The position numbers and the translations under genes were made by a program. Source: Agrostemma githago (lineage: Eukaryota > Streptophyta > Magnoliopsida > Caryophyllales > Caryophyllaceae). Taken from it: 64,000 nucleotides of DNA. The stretch is taken from contig OY288250.1 of assembly GCA_958450325.1 (NCBI GenBank), positions 53,520,898-53,584,897 on the forward strand, written 5' to 3'. Positions 9,901-22,459 of the stretch are shown here, piece after piece. Below the pieces are notes generated by a model that saw only the letters and a list, made by a program, of their open reading frames with translations, was not told the origin of the DNA and searched no databases. Each line of letters opens with the position of its first letter. Positions within the stretch are counted from its first letter, which is position 1.

Positions 9901-11952
9901 CTGCATAAGACGGGACGGAAAAGGGTTTAGGGTTGGATTAGGCGGACCCGCTTCGCGGCTCCGCCTAATACAACCCTGAACCCTTTTCCTTATTCAAGGT
10001 CACTAAACCCGCAAGAAACTGAACCCTAAGAGGGTATTTTGTGAACCTTGTCGTGGATGTGATTCAAAAATGGGGCACTGAACCTTAAGAGTAGGGTACT
10101 GCATAAGACGGGACGGAAAAGGGTTTAGGGTTGGATTAGGCGGACCCGCTTCGAGGCTCCGCCTAATCCAACCCTGAACCCTTTTCCTTATTCAAGGTCA
10201 CTAAACCCGCAAGAAACTGAACCCTAAGAGGGTATTTTGTGAATCCTGTCGTGGATGTGATTCAAAGATAGGGCACTGAACCTTAAGAGTAGGGTACTGC
10301 ATAAGACGGGACGGAAAAGGGTTTAGGGTTGGATTAGGCGTACCCGCTACGCGGCTCCGCCTAATCCAACCCTAAACCCTTTTCCTTATTCAAGGTCACT
10401 AAACCCGCAAGAAACTGAACCCTAAGAGGGTATTTTGTGAACCCTGTCGTGGATGTGATTCAAAAATGGGGCACTGAACCTTAAGAATAGGGTACTGCAT
10501 AAGACGGGACGGAAAAGGGTTTAGGGTTGGATTAGGCGGACCCGCTTCGCGGCTCCGCCTAATCTAACCCTGAACCCTTTTCCTTATTCAAGGTCACTAA
10601 ACCCGCAAGAAACTGAACCCTAAGAGGGTATTTTGTGAACCTTGTCGTGGATGTGATTCAAAAATGGGGCACTGAACCTTAAGAGTAGGGTACTGCATAA
10701 GACGGGACGGAAAAGGGTTTAGGGTTGGATTAGGCGGACCCGCTTCGCGGCTCCGCCTAATACAACCCTGAACCCTTTTCCTTATTCAAGGTCACTAAAC
10801 CCGCAAGAAACTGAACCCTAAGAGGGTATTTTGTGAACCTTGTCGTGGATGTGATTCAAAAATGGGGCACTGAACCTTAAGAGTAGGGTACTGCATAAGA
10901 CGGGACGGAAAAGGGTTTAGGGTTGGATTAGGCGGACCCGCTTCGAGGCTCCGCCTAATCCAACCCTGAACCCTTTTCCTTATTCAAGGTCACTAAACCC
11001 GCAAGAAACTGAACCCTAAGAGGGTATTTTGTGAACCCTGTCGTGGATGTGATTCAAAAATGGGGCACTGAACCTTAAGAGTAGGGTACTGCATAAGACG
11101 GGACGGAAAAGGGTTTAGGGTTGGATTAGGCGGACCCGCTTCGAGGCTCCGCCTAATCCAACCCTGAACCCTTTTCCTTATTCAAGGTCACTAAACCCGC
11201 AAGAAACTGAACCCTAAGAGGGTATTTTGTGAACCCTGTCGTGGATGTGATTCAAAGATAGGGCACTGAACCTTAAGAGTAGGGTACTGCATAAGACGGG
11301 ACGGAAAAGGGTTTAGGGTTGGATTAGGCGGACCCGCTTCGCGGCTCCGCCTAATACAACCCTGAGCCCTTTTCCTTATTCAAGGTCACTAAACCCGCAA
11401 TTAACTGAACCCTAAGAGGGTATTTTGTGAACCCTGTCGTGGATGTGATTCAAAAATGGGGCACTGAACCTTAAGAATAGGGTACTGCATAAGACGGGAC
11501 GGAAAAGGGTTTAGGGTTGGATTAGGCGGACCCGCTTCGCGGCTCCGCCTAATCTAACCCTGAACCCTTTTCCTTATTCAAGGTCACTAAACCCGCAAGA
11601 AACTGAACCCTAAGAGGGTATTTTGTGAACCTTGTCGTGGATGTGATTCAAAAATGGGGCACTGAACCTTAAGAGTAGGGTACTGCATAAGACGGGACGG
11701 AAAAGGGTTTAGGGTTGGATTAGGCGGACCCGCTATGCGGCTCCGCCTAATACAACCCTGAACCCTTTTCCTTATTCAAGGTCACTAAACCCGCAAGAAA
11801 CTGAACCCTAAGAGGGTATTTTGTGAACCCTGTCGTGGATGTGATTCAAAAATGGGGCACTGAACCTTAAGAGTAGGGTACTGCATAAGACGGGACGGAA
11901 AAGGGTTTAGGGTTGGATTAGGCGGACCCGCTTCGCGGCTCCGCCTAATCTA

Positions 11953-13658
11953 ACCCTGAACCCTTTTCCTTATTCAAGGTCACTAAACCCGCAAGAAACT
12001 GAACCCTAAGAGGGTATTTTGTGAACCTTGTCGTGGATGTGATTCAAAAATGGGGCACTGAACCTTAAGAGTAGGGTACTACATAAGACGGGACGGAAAA
12101 GGGTTTAGGGTTGGATTAGGCGGACCCGCTTCGAGGCTCCGCCTAATCCAACCCTGAACCCTTTTCCTTATTCAAGGTCACTAAACCCGCAAGAAACTGA
12201 ACCCTAAGAGGGTATTTTGTGAACCTTGTCGTGGATGTGATTCAAAAATGGGGCACTGAACCTTAAGAGTAGGTTACTGCATAAGACGGGACGGAAAAGG
12301 GTTTAGGGTTGGATTAGGCGGACCCGCTTCGAGGCTCCGCCTAATCCAACCCTGAACCCTTTTCCTTATTCAAGGTCACTAAACCCGCAAGAAACTGAAC
12401 CCTAAGAGGGTATTTTGTGAACCCTGTCGTGGATGTGATTCAAAGATAGGGCACTGAACCTTAAGAGTAGGGTACTGCATAAGACGGGACGGAAAAGGGT
12501 TTAGGGTTGGATTAGGCGTACCCGCTACGCGGCTCCGCCTAATCCAACCCTAAACCCTTTTCCTTATTCAAGGTCACTAAACCCGCAAGAAACTGAACCC
12601 TAAGAGGGTATTTTGTGAACCCTGTCGTGGATGTGATTCAAAAATGGGGCACTGAACCTTAAGAATAGGGTACTGCATAAGACGGGACGGAAAAGGGTTT
12701 AGGGTTGGATTAGGCGGACCCGCTTCGCGGCTCCGCCTAATACAACCCTGAACCCTTTTCCTTATTCAAGGTCACTAAACCCGCAAGAAACTGAACCCTA
12801 AGAGGGTATTTTGTGAACCTTGTCGTGGATGTGATTCAAAAATGGGGCACTGAACCTTAAGAGTAGGGTACTACATAAGACGGGACGGAAAAGGGTTTAG
12901 GGTTGGATTAGGCGGACCCGCTTCGAGGCTCCGCCTAATCCAACCCTGAACCCTTTTCCTTATTCAAGGTCACTAAACCCGCAAGAAACTGAACCCTAAG
13001 AGGGTATTTTGTGAACCTTGTCGTGGATGTGATTCAAAAATGGGGCACTGAACCTTAAGAGTAGGTTACTGCATAAGACGGGACGGAAAAGGGTTTAGGG
13101 TTGGATTAGGCGGACCCGCTTCGAGGCTCCGCCTAATCCAACCCTGAACCCTTTTCCTTATTCAAGGTCACTAAACCCGCAAGAAACTGAACCCTAAGAG
13201 GGTATTTTGTGAACCCTGTCGTGGATGTGATTCAAAGATAGGGCACTGAACCTTAAGAGTAGGGTACTGCATAAGACGGGACGGAAAAGGGTTTAGGGTT
13301 GGATTAGGCGTACCCGCTACGCGGCTCCGCCTAATCCAACCCTAAACCCTTTTCCTTATTCAAGGTCACTAAACCCGCAAGAAACTGAACCCTAAGAGGG
13401 TATTTTGTGAACCCTGTCGTGGATGTGATTCAAAAATGGGGCACTGAACCTTAAGAATAGGGTACTGCATAAGACGGGACGGAAAAGGGTTTAGGGTTGG
13501 ATTAGGCGGACCCGCTTCGCGGCTCCGCCTAATACAACCCTGAACCCTTTTCCTTATTCAAGGTCACTAAACCCGCAAGAAACTGAACCCTAAGAGGGTA
13601 TTTTGTGAACCTTGTCGTGGATGTGATTCAAAAATGGGGCACTGAACCTTAAGAGTAG
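11953..13658 (+). repeat. Four-monomer tandem duplication, 792 bp period
   Basis: Private variants recur at a 792 bp offset: CTACATAAGACGGG (12.07 and 12.87 kb), GTAGGTTACTGC (12.27 and 13.06 kb) and AAGAATAGGG (12661 and 13453). Phase is lost near 11952 (TAATCTAACCC against TAATACAACCC) and after about 13658. The period therefore covers a little over two copies. Confidence 0.8.
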
Positions 13659-16600
13659 GGTACTGCATAAGACGGGACGGAAAAGGGTTTAGGGTTGGAT
13701 TAGGCGGACCCGCTTCGAGGCTCCGCCTAATCCAACCCTGAACCCTTTTCCTTATTCAAGGTCACTAAACCCGCAAGAAACTGAACCCTAAGAGGGTATT
13801 TTGTGAACCCTGTCGTGGATGTGATTCAAAGATAGGGCACTGAACCTTAAGAGTAGGGTACTGCATAAGACGGGACGGAAAAGGGTTTAGGGTTGGATTA
13901 GGCGGACCCGCTTCGCGGCTCCGCCTAATACAACCCTGAACCCTTTTCCTTATTCAAGGTCACTAAACCCGCAAGAAACTGAACCCTAAGAGGGTATTTT
14001 GTGAACCCTGTCGTGGATGTGATTCAAAAATGGGGCACTGAACCTTAAGAATAGGGTACTGCATAAGACGGGACGGAAAAGGGTTTAGGGTTGGATTAGG
14101 CGGACCCGCTTCGCGGCTCCGCCTAATCTAACCCTGAACCCTTTTCCTTATTCAAGGTCACTAAACCCGCAAGAAACTGAACCCTAAGAGGGTATTTTGT
14201 GAACCTTGTCGTGGATGTGATTCAAAAATGGGGCACTGAACCTTAAGAGTAGGGTACTGCATAAGACGGGACGGAAAAGGGTTTAGGGTTGGATTAGGCG
14301 GACCCGCTTCGCGGCTCCGCCTAATACAACCCTGAACCCTTTTCCTTATTCAAGGTCACTAAACCCGCAAGAAACTGAACCCTAAGAGGGTATTTTGTGA
14401 ACCCTGTCGTGGATGTGATTCAAAAATGGGGCACTGAACCTTAAGAGTAGGGTACTGCATAAGACGGGACGGAAAAAGGGTTTAGGGTTGGATTAGGCGG
14501 ACCCGCTTCGCGGCTCCGCCTAATCTAACCCTGAACCCTTTTCCTTATTCAAGGTCACTAAACCCGCAAGAAACTGAACCCTAAGAGAGTATTTTGTGAA
14601 CCTTGTCGTGGATGTGATTCAAAAATGGGGCACTGAACCTTAAGAGTAGGGTACTACATAAGACGGGACGGAAAAGGGTTTAGGGTTGGATTAGGCGGAC
14701 CCGCTTCGAGGCTCCGCCTAATCCAACCCTGAACCCTTTTCCTTATTCAAGGTCACTAAACCCGCAAGAAACTGAACCCTAAGAGGGTATTTTGTGAACC
14801 TTGTCGTGGATGTGATTCAAAAATGGGGCACTGAACCTTAAGAGTAGGGTACTGCATAAGACGGGACGGAAAAGGCTTTAGGGTTGGATTAGGCGGACCC
14901 GCTTCGAGGCTCCGCCTAATCCAACCCTGAACCCTTTTCCTTATTCAAGGTCACTAAACCCGCAAGAAACTGAACCCTAAGAGGGTATTTTGTGAACCCT
15001 GTCGTGGATGTGATTCAAAGATAGGGCACTGAACCTTAAGAGTAGGGTACTGCATAAGACGGGACGGAAAAGGGTTTAGGGTTGGATTAGGCGTACCCGC
15101 TACGCGGCTCCGCCTAATCCAACCCTAAACCCTTTTCCTTATTCAAGGTCACTAAACCCGCAAGAAACTGAACCCTAAGAGGGTATTTTGTGAACCCTGT
15201 CGTGGATGTGATTCAAAAATGGGGCACTGAACCTTAAGAATAGGGTACTGCATAAGACGGGACGGAAAAGGGTTTAGGGTTGGATTAGGCGGACCCGCTT
15301 CGCGGCTCCGCCTAATCTAACCCTGAACCCTTTTCCTTATTCAAGGTCACTAAACCCGCAAGAAACTGAACCCTAAGAGGGTATTTTGTGAACCTTGTCG
15401 TGGATGTGATTCAAAAATGGGGCACTGAACCTTAAGAGTAGGGTACTGCATAAGACGGGACGGAAAAGGGTTTAGGGTTGGATTAGGCGGACCCGCTTCG
15501 CGGCTCCGCCTAATACAACCCTGAACCCTTTTCCTTATTCAAGGTCACTAAACCCGCAAGAAACTGAACCCTAAGAGGGTATTTTGTGAACCTTGTCGTG
15601 GATGTGATTCAAAAATGGGGCACTGAACCTTAAGAGTAGGGTACTGCATAAGACGGGACAGAAAAGGGTTTAGGGTTGGATTAGGCGGACCCGCTTCGAG
15701 GCTCCGCCTAATCCAACCCTGAACCCTTTTCCTTATTCAAGGTCACTAAACCCGCAAGAAACTGAACCCTAAGAGGGTATTTTGTGAACCCTGTCGTGGA
15801 TGTGATTCAAAGATAGGGCACTGAACCTTAAGAGTAGGGTACTGCATAAGACGGGACGGAAAAGGGTTTAGGGTTGGATTAGGCGTACCCGCTACGCGGC
15901 TCCGCCTAATCCAACCCTAAACCCTTTTCCTTATTCAAGGTCACTAAACCCGCAAGAAACTGAACCCTAAGAGGGTATTTTGTGAACCCTGTCGTGGATG
16001 TGATTCAAAAATGGGGCACTGAACCTTAAGAATAGGGTACTGCATAAGACGGGACGGAAAAGGGTTTAGGGTTGGATTAGGCGGACCCGCTTCGCGGCTC
16101 CGCCTAATACAACCCTGAACCCTTTTCCTTATTCAAGGTCACTAAACCCGCAAGAAACTGAACCCTAAGAGGGTATTTTGTGAACCTTGTCGTGGATGTG
16201 ATTCAAAAATGGGGCACTGAACCTTAAGAGTAGGGTACTGCATAAGACGGGACGGAAAAGGGTTTAGGGTTGGATTAGGCGGACCCGCTTCGAGGCTCCG
16301 CCTAATCCAACCCTGAACCCTTTTCCTTATTCAAGGTCACTAAACCCGCAAGAAACTGAACCCTAAGAGGGTATTTTGTGAACCCTGTCGTGGATGTGAT
16401 TCAAAGATAGGGCACTGAACCTTAAGAGTAGGGTACTGCATAAGACGGGACGGAAAAGGGTTTAGGGTTGGATTAGGCGGACCCGCTTCGCGGCTCCGCC
16501 TAATACAACCCTGAACCCTTTTCCTTATTCAAGGTCACTAAACCCGCAAGAAACTGAACCCTAAGAGGGTATTTTGTGAACCCTGTCGTGGATGTGATTC

Positions 16601-19150
16601 AAAAATGGGGCACTGAACCTTAAGAATAGGGTACTGCATAAGACGGGACGGAAAAGGGTTTAGGGTTGGATTAGGCGGACCCGCTTCGCGGCTCCGCCTA
16701 ATCTAACCCTGAACCCTTTTCCTTATTCAAGGTCACTAAACCCGCAAGAAACTGAACCCTAAGAGGGTATTTTGTGAACCCTGTCGTGGATGTGATTCAA
16801 AAATGGGGCACTGAACCTTAAGAGTAGGGTACTGCATAAGACGGGACGGAAAAGGATTTAGGGTTGGATTAGGCGGACCCGCTTCGCGGCTCCGCCTAAT
16901 CCAACCCTGAACCCTTTTCCTTATTCAAGGTCACTAAACCCGCAAGAAACTGAACCCTAAGAGGGTATTTTGTGAACCCTGTCGTGGATGTGATTCAAAA
17001 ATGGGGCACTGAACCTTAAGAGTAGGGTACTGCATAAGACGGGACGGAAAAGGGTTTAGGGTTGGATTAGGCAGACCCGCTTCGCGGCTCCGCCTAATCT
17101 AACCCTGAACCCTTTTCCTTATTCAAGGTCACTAAACCCGCAAGAAACTGAACCCTAAGAGAGTATTTTGTGAACCTTGTCGTGGATGTGATTCAAAAAT
17201 GGGGCACTGAACCTTAAGAGTAGGGTACTACATAAGACGGGACGGAAAAGGGTTTAGGGTTGGATTAGGCGGACCCGCTTCGAGGCTCCGCCTAATCCAA
17301 CCCTGAACCCTTTTCCTTATTCAAGGTCACTAAACCCGCAAGAAACTGAACCCTAAGAGGGTATTTTGTGAACCTTGTCGTGGATGTGATTCAAAAATGG
17401 GGCACTGAACCTTAAGAGTAGGGTACTACATAAGACGGGACGGAAAAGGGTTTAGGGTTGGATTAGGCGGACCCGCTTCGAGGCTCCGCCTAATCCAACC
17501 CTGAACCCTTTTCCTTATTCAAGGTCACTAAACCCGCAAGAAACTGAACCCTAAGAGGGTATTTTGTGAACCTTGTCGTGGATGTGATTCAAAAATGGGG
17601 CACTGAACCTTAAGAGTAGGTTACTGCATAAGACGGGACGGAAAAGGGTTTAGGGTTGGATTAGGCGGACCCGCTTCGAGGCTCCGCCTAATCCAACCCT
17701 GAACCCTTTTCCTTATTCAAGGTCACTAAACCCGCAAGAAACTGAACCCTAAGAGGGTATTTTGTGAACCCTGTCGTGGATGTGATTCAAAGATAGGGCA
17801 CTGAACCTTAAGAGTAGGGTACTGCATAAGACGGGACGGAAAAGGGTTTAGGGTTGGATTAGGCGTACCCGCTACGCGGCTCCGCCTAATCCAACCCTAA
17901 ACCCTTTTCCTTATTCAAGGTCACTAAACCCGCAAGAAACTGAACCCTAAGAGGGTATTTTGTGAACCCTGTCGTGGATGTGATTCAAAAATGGGGCACT
18001 GAACCTTAAGAATAGGGTACTGCATAAGACGGGACGGAAAAGGGTTTAGGGTTGGATTAGGCGGACCCGCTTCGCGGCTCCGCCTAATACAACCCTGAAC
18101 CCTTTTCCTTATTCAAGGTCACTAAACCCGCAAGAAACTGAACCCTAAGAGGGTATTTTGTGAACCTTGTCGTGGATGTGATTCAAAAATGGGGCACTGA
18201 ACCTTAAGAGTAGGGTACTGCATAAGACGGGACGGAAAAGGGTTTAGGGTTGGATTAGGCGGACCCGCTTCGAGGCTCCGCCTAATCCAACCCTGAACCC
18301 TTTTCCTTATTCAAGGTCACTAAACCCGCAAGAAACTGAACCCTAAGAGGGTATTTTGTGAACCCTGTCGTGGATGTGATTCAAAGATAGGGCACTGAAC
18401 CTTAAGAGTAGGGTACTGCATAAGACGGGACGGAAAAGGGTTTAGGGTTGGATTAGGCGGACCCGCTTCGCGGCTCCGCCTAATACAACCCTGAACCCTT
18501 TTCCTTATTCAAGGTCACTAAACCCGCAAGAAACTGAACCCTAAGAGGGTATTTTGTGAACCCTGTCGTGGATGTGATTCAAAAATGGGGCACTGAACCT
18601 TAAGAATAGGGTACTGCATAAGACGGGACGGAAAAGGGTTTAGGGTTGGATTAGGCGGACCCGCTTCGCGGCTCCGCCTAATCTAACCCTGAACCCTTTT
18701 CCTTATTCAAGGTCACTAAACCCGCAAGAAACTGAACCCTAAGAGGGTATTTTGTGAACCTTGTCGTGGATGTGATTCAAAAATGGGGCACTGAACCTTA
18801 AGAGTAGGGTACTGCATAAGACGGGACGGAAAAGGGTTTAGGGTTGGATTAGGCGGACCCGCTTCGCGGCTCCGCCTAATACAACCCTGAACCCTTTTCC
18901 TTATTCAAGGTCACTAAACCCGCAAGAAACTGAACCCTAAGAGGGTATTTTGTGAACCCTGTCGTGGATGTGATTCAAAAATGGGGCACTGAACCTTAAG
19001 AGTAGGGTACTGCATAAGACGGGACGGAAAAGGGTTTAGGGTTGGATTAGGCGGACCCGCTTCGTGGCTCCGCCTAATCTAACCCTGAACCCTTTTCCTT
19101 ATTCAAGGTCACTAAACCCGCAAGAAACTAAACCCTAAGAGAGTATTTTG
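13453..19150 (+). repeat. Region of mixed higher-order repeats (10- and 13-monomer offsets)
   Basis: AAGAATAGGG monomers with TAATACAACCC lie at 13453, 16029 and 18009; those with TAATCTAACCC lie at 14048, 16624 and 18604. The offsets are 2576 bp (13 monomers) and then 1980 bp (10 monomers). A CTAAGAGAGTATT marker recurs at 14585, 17159 and 19139 with offsets of 2574 and 1980. The order is similar but not identical, with monomers gained or lost between blocks (for example two CTACATAAG monomers in tandem near 17.2-17.4 kb). Confidence 0.65.
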
Positions 19151-21540
19151 TGAACCTTGTCGTGGATGTGATTCAAAAATGGGGCACTGAACCTTAAGAG
19201 TAGGGTACTACATAAGACGGGACGGAAAAGGGTTTAGGGTTGGATTAGGCAGACCCGCTTCGAGGCTCCGCCTAATCCAACCCTGAACCCTTTTCCTTAT
19301 TCAAGGTCACTAAACCCGCAAGAAACTGAACCCTAAGAGGGTATTTTGTGAACCTTGTCGTGGATGTGATTCAAAAATGGGGCACTGAACCTTAAGAGTA
19401 GGGTACTGCATAAGACGGGACGGAAAAGGCTTTAGGGTTGGATTAGGCGGACCCGCTTCGAGGCTCCGCCTAATCCAACCCTGAACCATTTTCCTTATTC
19501 AAGGTCACTAAACCCGCAAGAAACTGAACCCTAAGAGGGTATTTTGTGAACCCTGTCGTGGATGTGAATCAAAGATAGGGCACTGAACCTTAAGAGTAGG
19601 GTACTGCATAAGACGGGACGGAAAAGGGTTTAGGGTTGGATTAGGCGGACCCGCTTCGCGGCTCCGCCTAATCTAACCCTGAACCCTTTTCCTTATTCAA
19701 GGTCACGAAACCCGCAAGAAACTGAACCCTAAGAGGGTATTTTGTGAACCCTGTCGTGGATGTGATTCAAAAATGGGGCACTGAACCTTAAGAGTAGGGT
19801 ACTGCATAAGACGGGACGGAAAAGGGTTTAGGGTTGGATTAGGCGGACCCGCTTCGCGGCTCCGCCTAATCTAACCCTGAACCCTTTTCCTTATTCAAGG
19901 TCACTAAACCCGCAAGAAACTGAACCCTAAGAGGGTATTTTGTGAACCTTGTCGTGGATGTGATTCAAAAATGGGGCACTGAACCTTAAGAGTAGGGTAC
20001 TGCATAAGACGGGACGGAAAAGGGTTTAGGGTTGGATTAGGCGGACCCGCTTCGAGGCTCCGCCTAATCCAACCCTGAACCCTTTTCCTTATTCAAGGTC
20101 ACTAAACCCGCAAGAAACTGAACCCTAAGAGGGTATTTTGTGAACCTTGTCGTGGATGTGATTCAAAAATGGGGCACTGAACCTTAAGAGTAGGTTACTG
20201 CATAAGACGGGACGGAAAAGGGTTTAGGGTTGGATTAGGCGGACCCGCTTCGAGGCTCCGCCTAATCCAACCCTGAACCCTTTTCCTTATTCAAGGTCAC
20301 TAAACCCGCAAGAAACTGAACCCTAAGAGGGTATTTTGTGAACCCTGTCGTGGATGTGATTCAAAGATAGGGCACTGAACCTTAAGAGTAGGGTACTGCA
20401 TAAGACGGGACGGAAAAGGGTTTAGGGTTGGATTAGGCGTACCCGCTACGCGGCTCCGCCTAATCCAACCCTAAACCCTTTTCCTTATTCAAGGTCACAC
20501 TAAACCCGCAAGAAACTGAACCCTAGGAGGGTATTGGTGAACCCTGTCGTGGATGTGATTCCATGATGGGGCACTGAACCTTAAGAGTAGGGTACTGCAT
20601 AAGACGGGACGGAAAAGGGTTTAGGGTTGGATTAGGCGGACCCGCTTCGCGGCTCCGCCTAATACAACCTTGAACCCTTTTCCTTATTCAAGGTCACTAA
20701 ACCCGCAAGAAACTGAACCCTAATAGGGTATTTTGTGAACCCTGTCGTGGATGTGATTCAAAAATGGGGCACTGAACCTTAAGAATAGGGTACTGCATAA
20801 GACGGGACGGAAAAGGGTTTAGGGTTGGATTATGCGGACCCGCTTCGCGGCTCCGCCTAATCTAACCCTGAACCCTTTTCCTTATTCAAGGTCACTAAAC
20901 CCGCAAGAAACTGAACCCTAAGAGGGTATTTTGTGAACCTTGTCGTGGATGTGATTCAAAAATGGGGCACTGAACCTTAAGAGTAGGGTACTGCATAAGA
21001 CGGGACGGAAAAGGGTTTAGGGTTGGATTAGGCGGACCCGCTTCGAGGCTCCGCCTAATCCAACCCTGAACCCTTTTCCTTATTCAAGGTCACTAAACCC
21101 GCAAGAAACTGAACCCTAAGAGGGTATTTTGTGAACCCTGTCGTGGATGTGATTCAAAGATAGGGCACTGAACCTTAAGAGTAGGGTACTGCATAAGACG
21201 GGACGGAAAAGGGTTTAGGGTTGGATTAGGCGTACCCGCTACGCGGCTCCGCCTAATCCAACCCTAAACCCTTTTCCTTATTCAAGGTCAATAAACCCGC
21301 AAGAAACTGAACCCTAAGAGGGTATTTTGTGAACCCTGTCGTGGATGTGATTTAAAGATAGGGCACTGAACCTTAAGAGTGGGGTACTATATAAGACGAG
21401 ACGGAAAAGGGTTTAGGGTTGGATTAGGCGTACTCGCTACGCGGCTCCGCCTAATCCAACCCTAAACCCTTTTCCTTATTCAAGGTCACTAAACCCGCAA
21501 GAAACTGAACCCTAAGAGGGTATTTTGTGAACCCTGTCAT

Positions 21541-21600
21541 GGATGTGATTTAAAGATAGGGCACTGAACCTTAAGAGTAGGGTAAGGGTTTAGGGTTGGA
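21541..21600 (+). repeat. Satellite monomer with about 21 bp deleted
   Basis: At about 21581-21590 the sequence reads GAGTAGGGTAAGGGTTTAGG. The stretch from CTATATAAG through GACGGAAA, between the anchor and the left hairpin arm, is missing. The neighbouring monomer at 21.39 kb has the TATATAAG form of this segment, so the deletion removed exactly that module. Confidence 0.85.
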
Positions 21601-22459
21601 TTAGGCGTACCCGCTACGCGGCTCCGCCTAATCCAACCCTAAACCCTTTTCCTTATTCAAGGTCACACTAAACCCGCAAGAAACTGAACCCTAGGAGGGT
21701 ATTGGTGAACCCTGTCGTGGATGTGATTCCATGATGGGGCACTGAACCTTAAGAGTAGGGTACTGTATAAGACGGGACGGAAAAGGGTTTAGGGTTGGAT
21801 TAGGCGGACCCGCTTCGCGGCTCCGCCTAATACAACCCTGAACCCTTTTCCTTATTCAAGGTCACTAAACCCGCAAGAAACTGAACCCTAAGAGGGTATT
21901 TTGTGAACCCTGTCGTGGATGTGATTCAAAAATGGGGCACTGAACCTTAAGAATAGGGTACTGCATAAGACGGGACGGAAAAGGGTTTAGGGTTGGATAA
22001 GGCGGACCCGCTTCGCGGCTCCGCCTAATCTAACCCTGAACCCTTTTCCTTATTCAAGGTCACTAAACCCGCAAGAAACTGAACCCTAAGAGGGTATTTT
22101 GTGAACCTTGTCGTGGATGTGATTCAAAAATGGGGCACTGAACCTTAAGAGTAGGGTACTGCATAAGACGGGACGGAAAAGGGTTTAGGGTTGGATTAGG
22201 CGGACCCGCTTCGAGGCTCCGCCTAATCCAACCCTGAACCCTTTTCCTTATTCAAGGTCACTAAACCCGCAAGAAACTGAACCCTAAGAGGGTATTTTGT
22301 GAACCCTGTCGTGGATGTGATTCAAAGATAGGGCACTGAACCTTAAGAGTAGGGTACTGCATAAGACGGGACGGAAAAGGGTTTAGGGTTGGATTAGGCG
22401 TACCCGCTACGCGGCTCCGCCTAATCCAACCCTAAACCCTTTTCCTTATTCAAGGTCAC

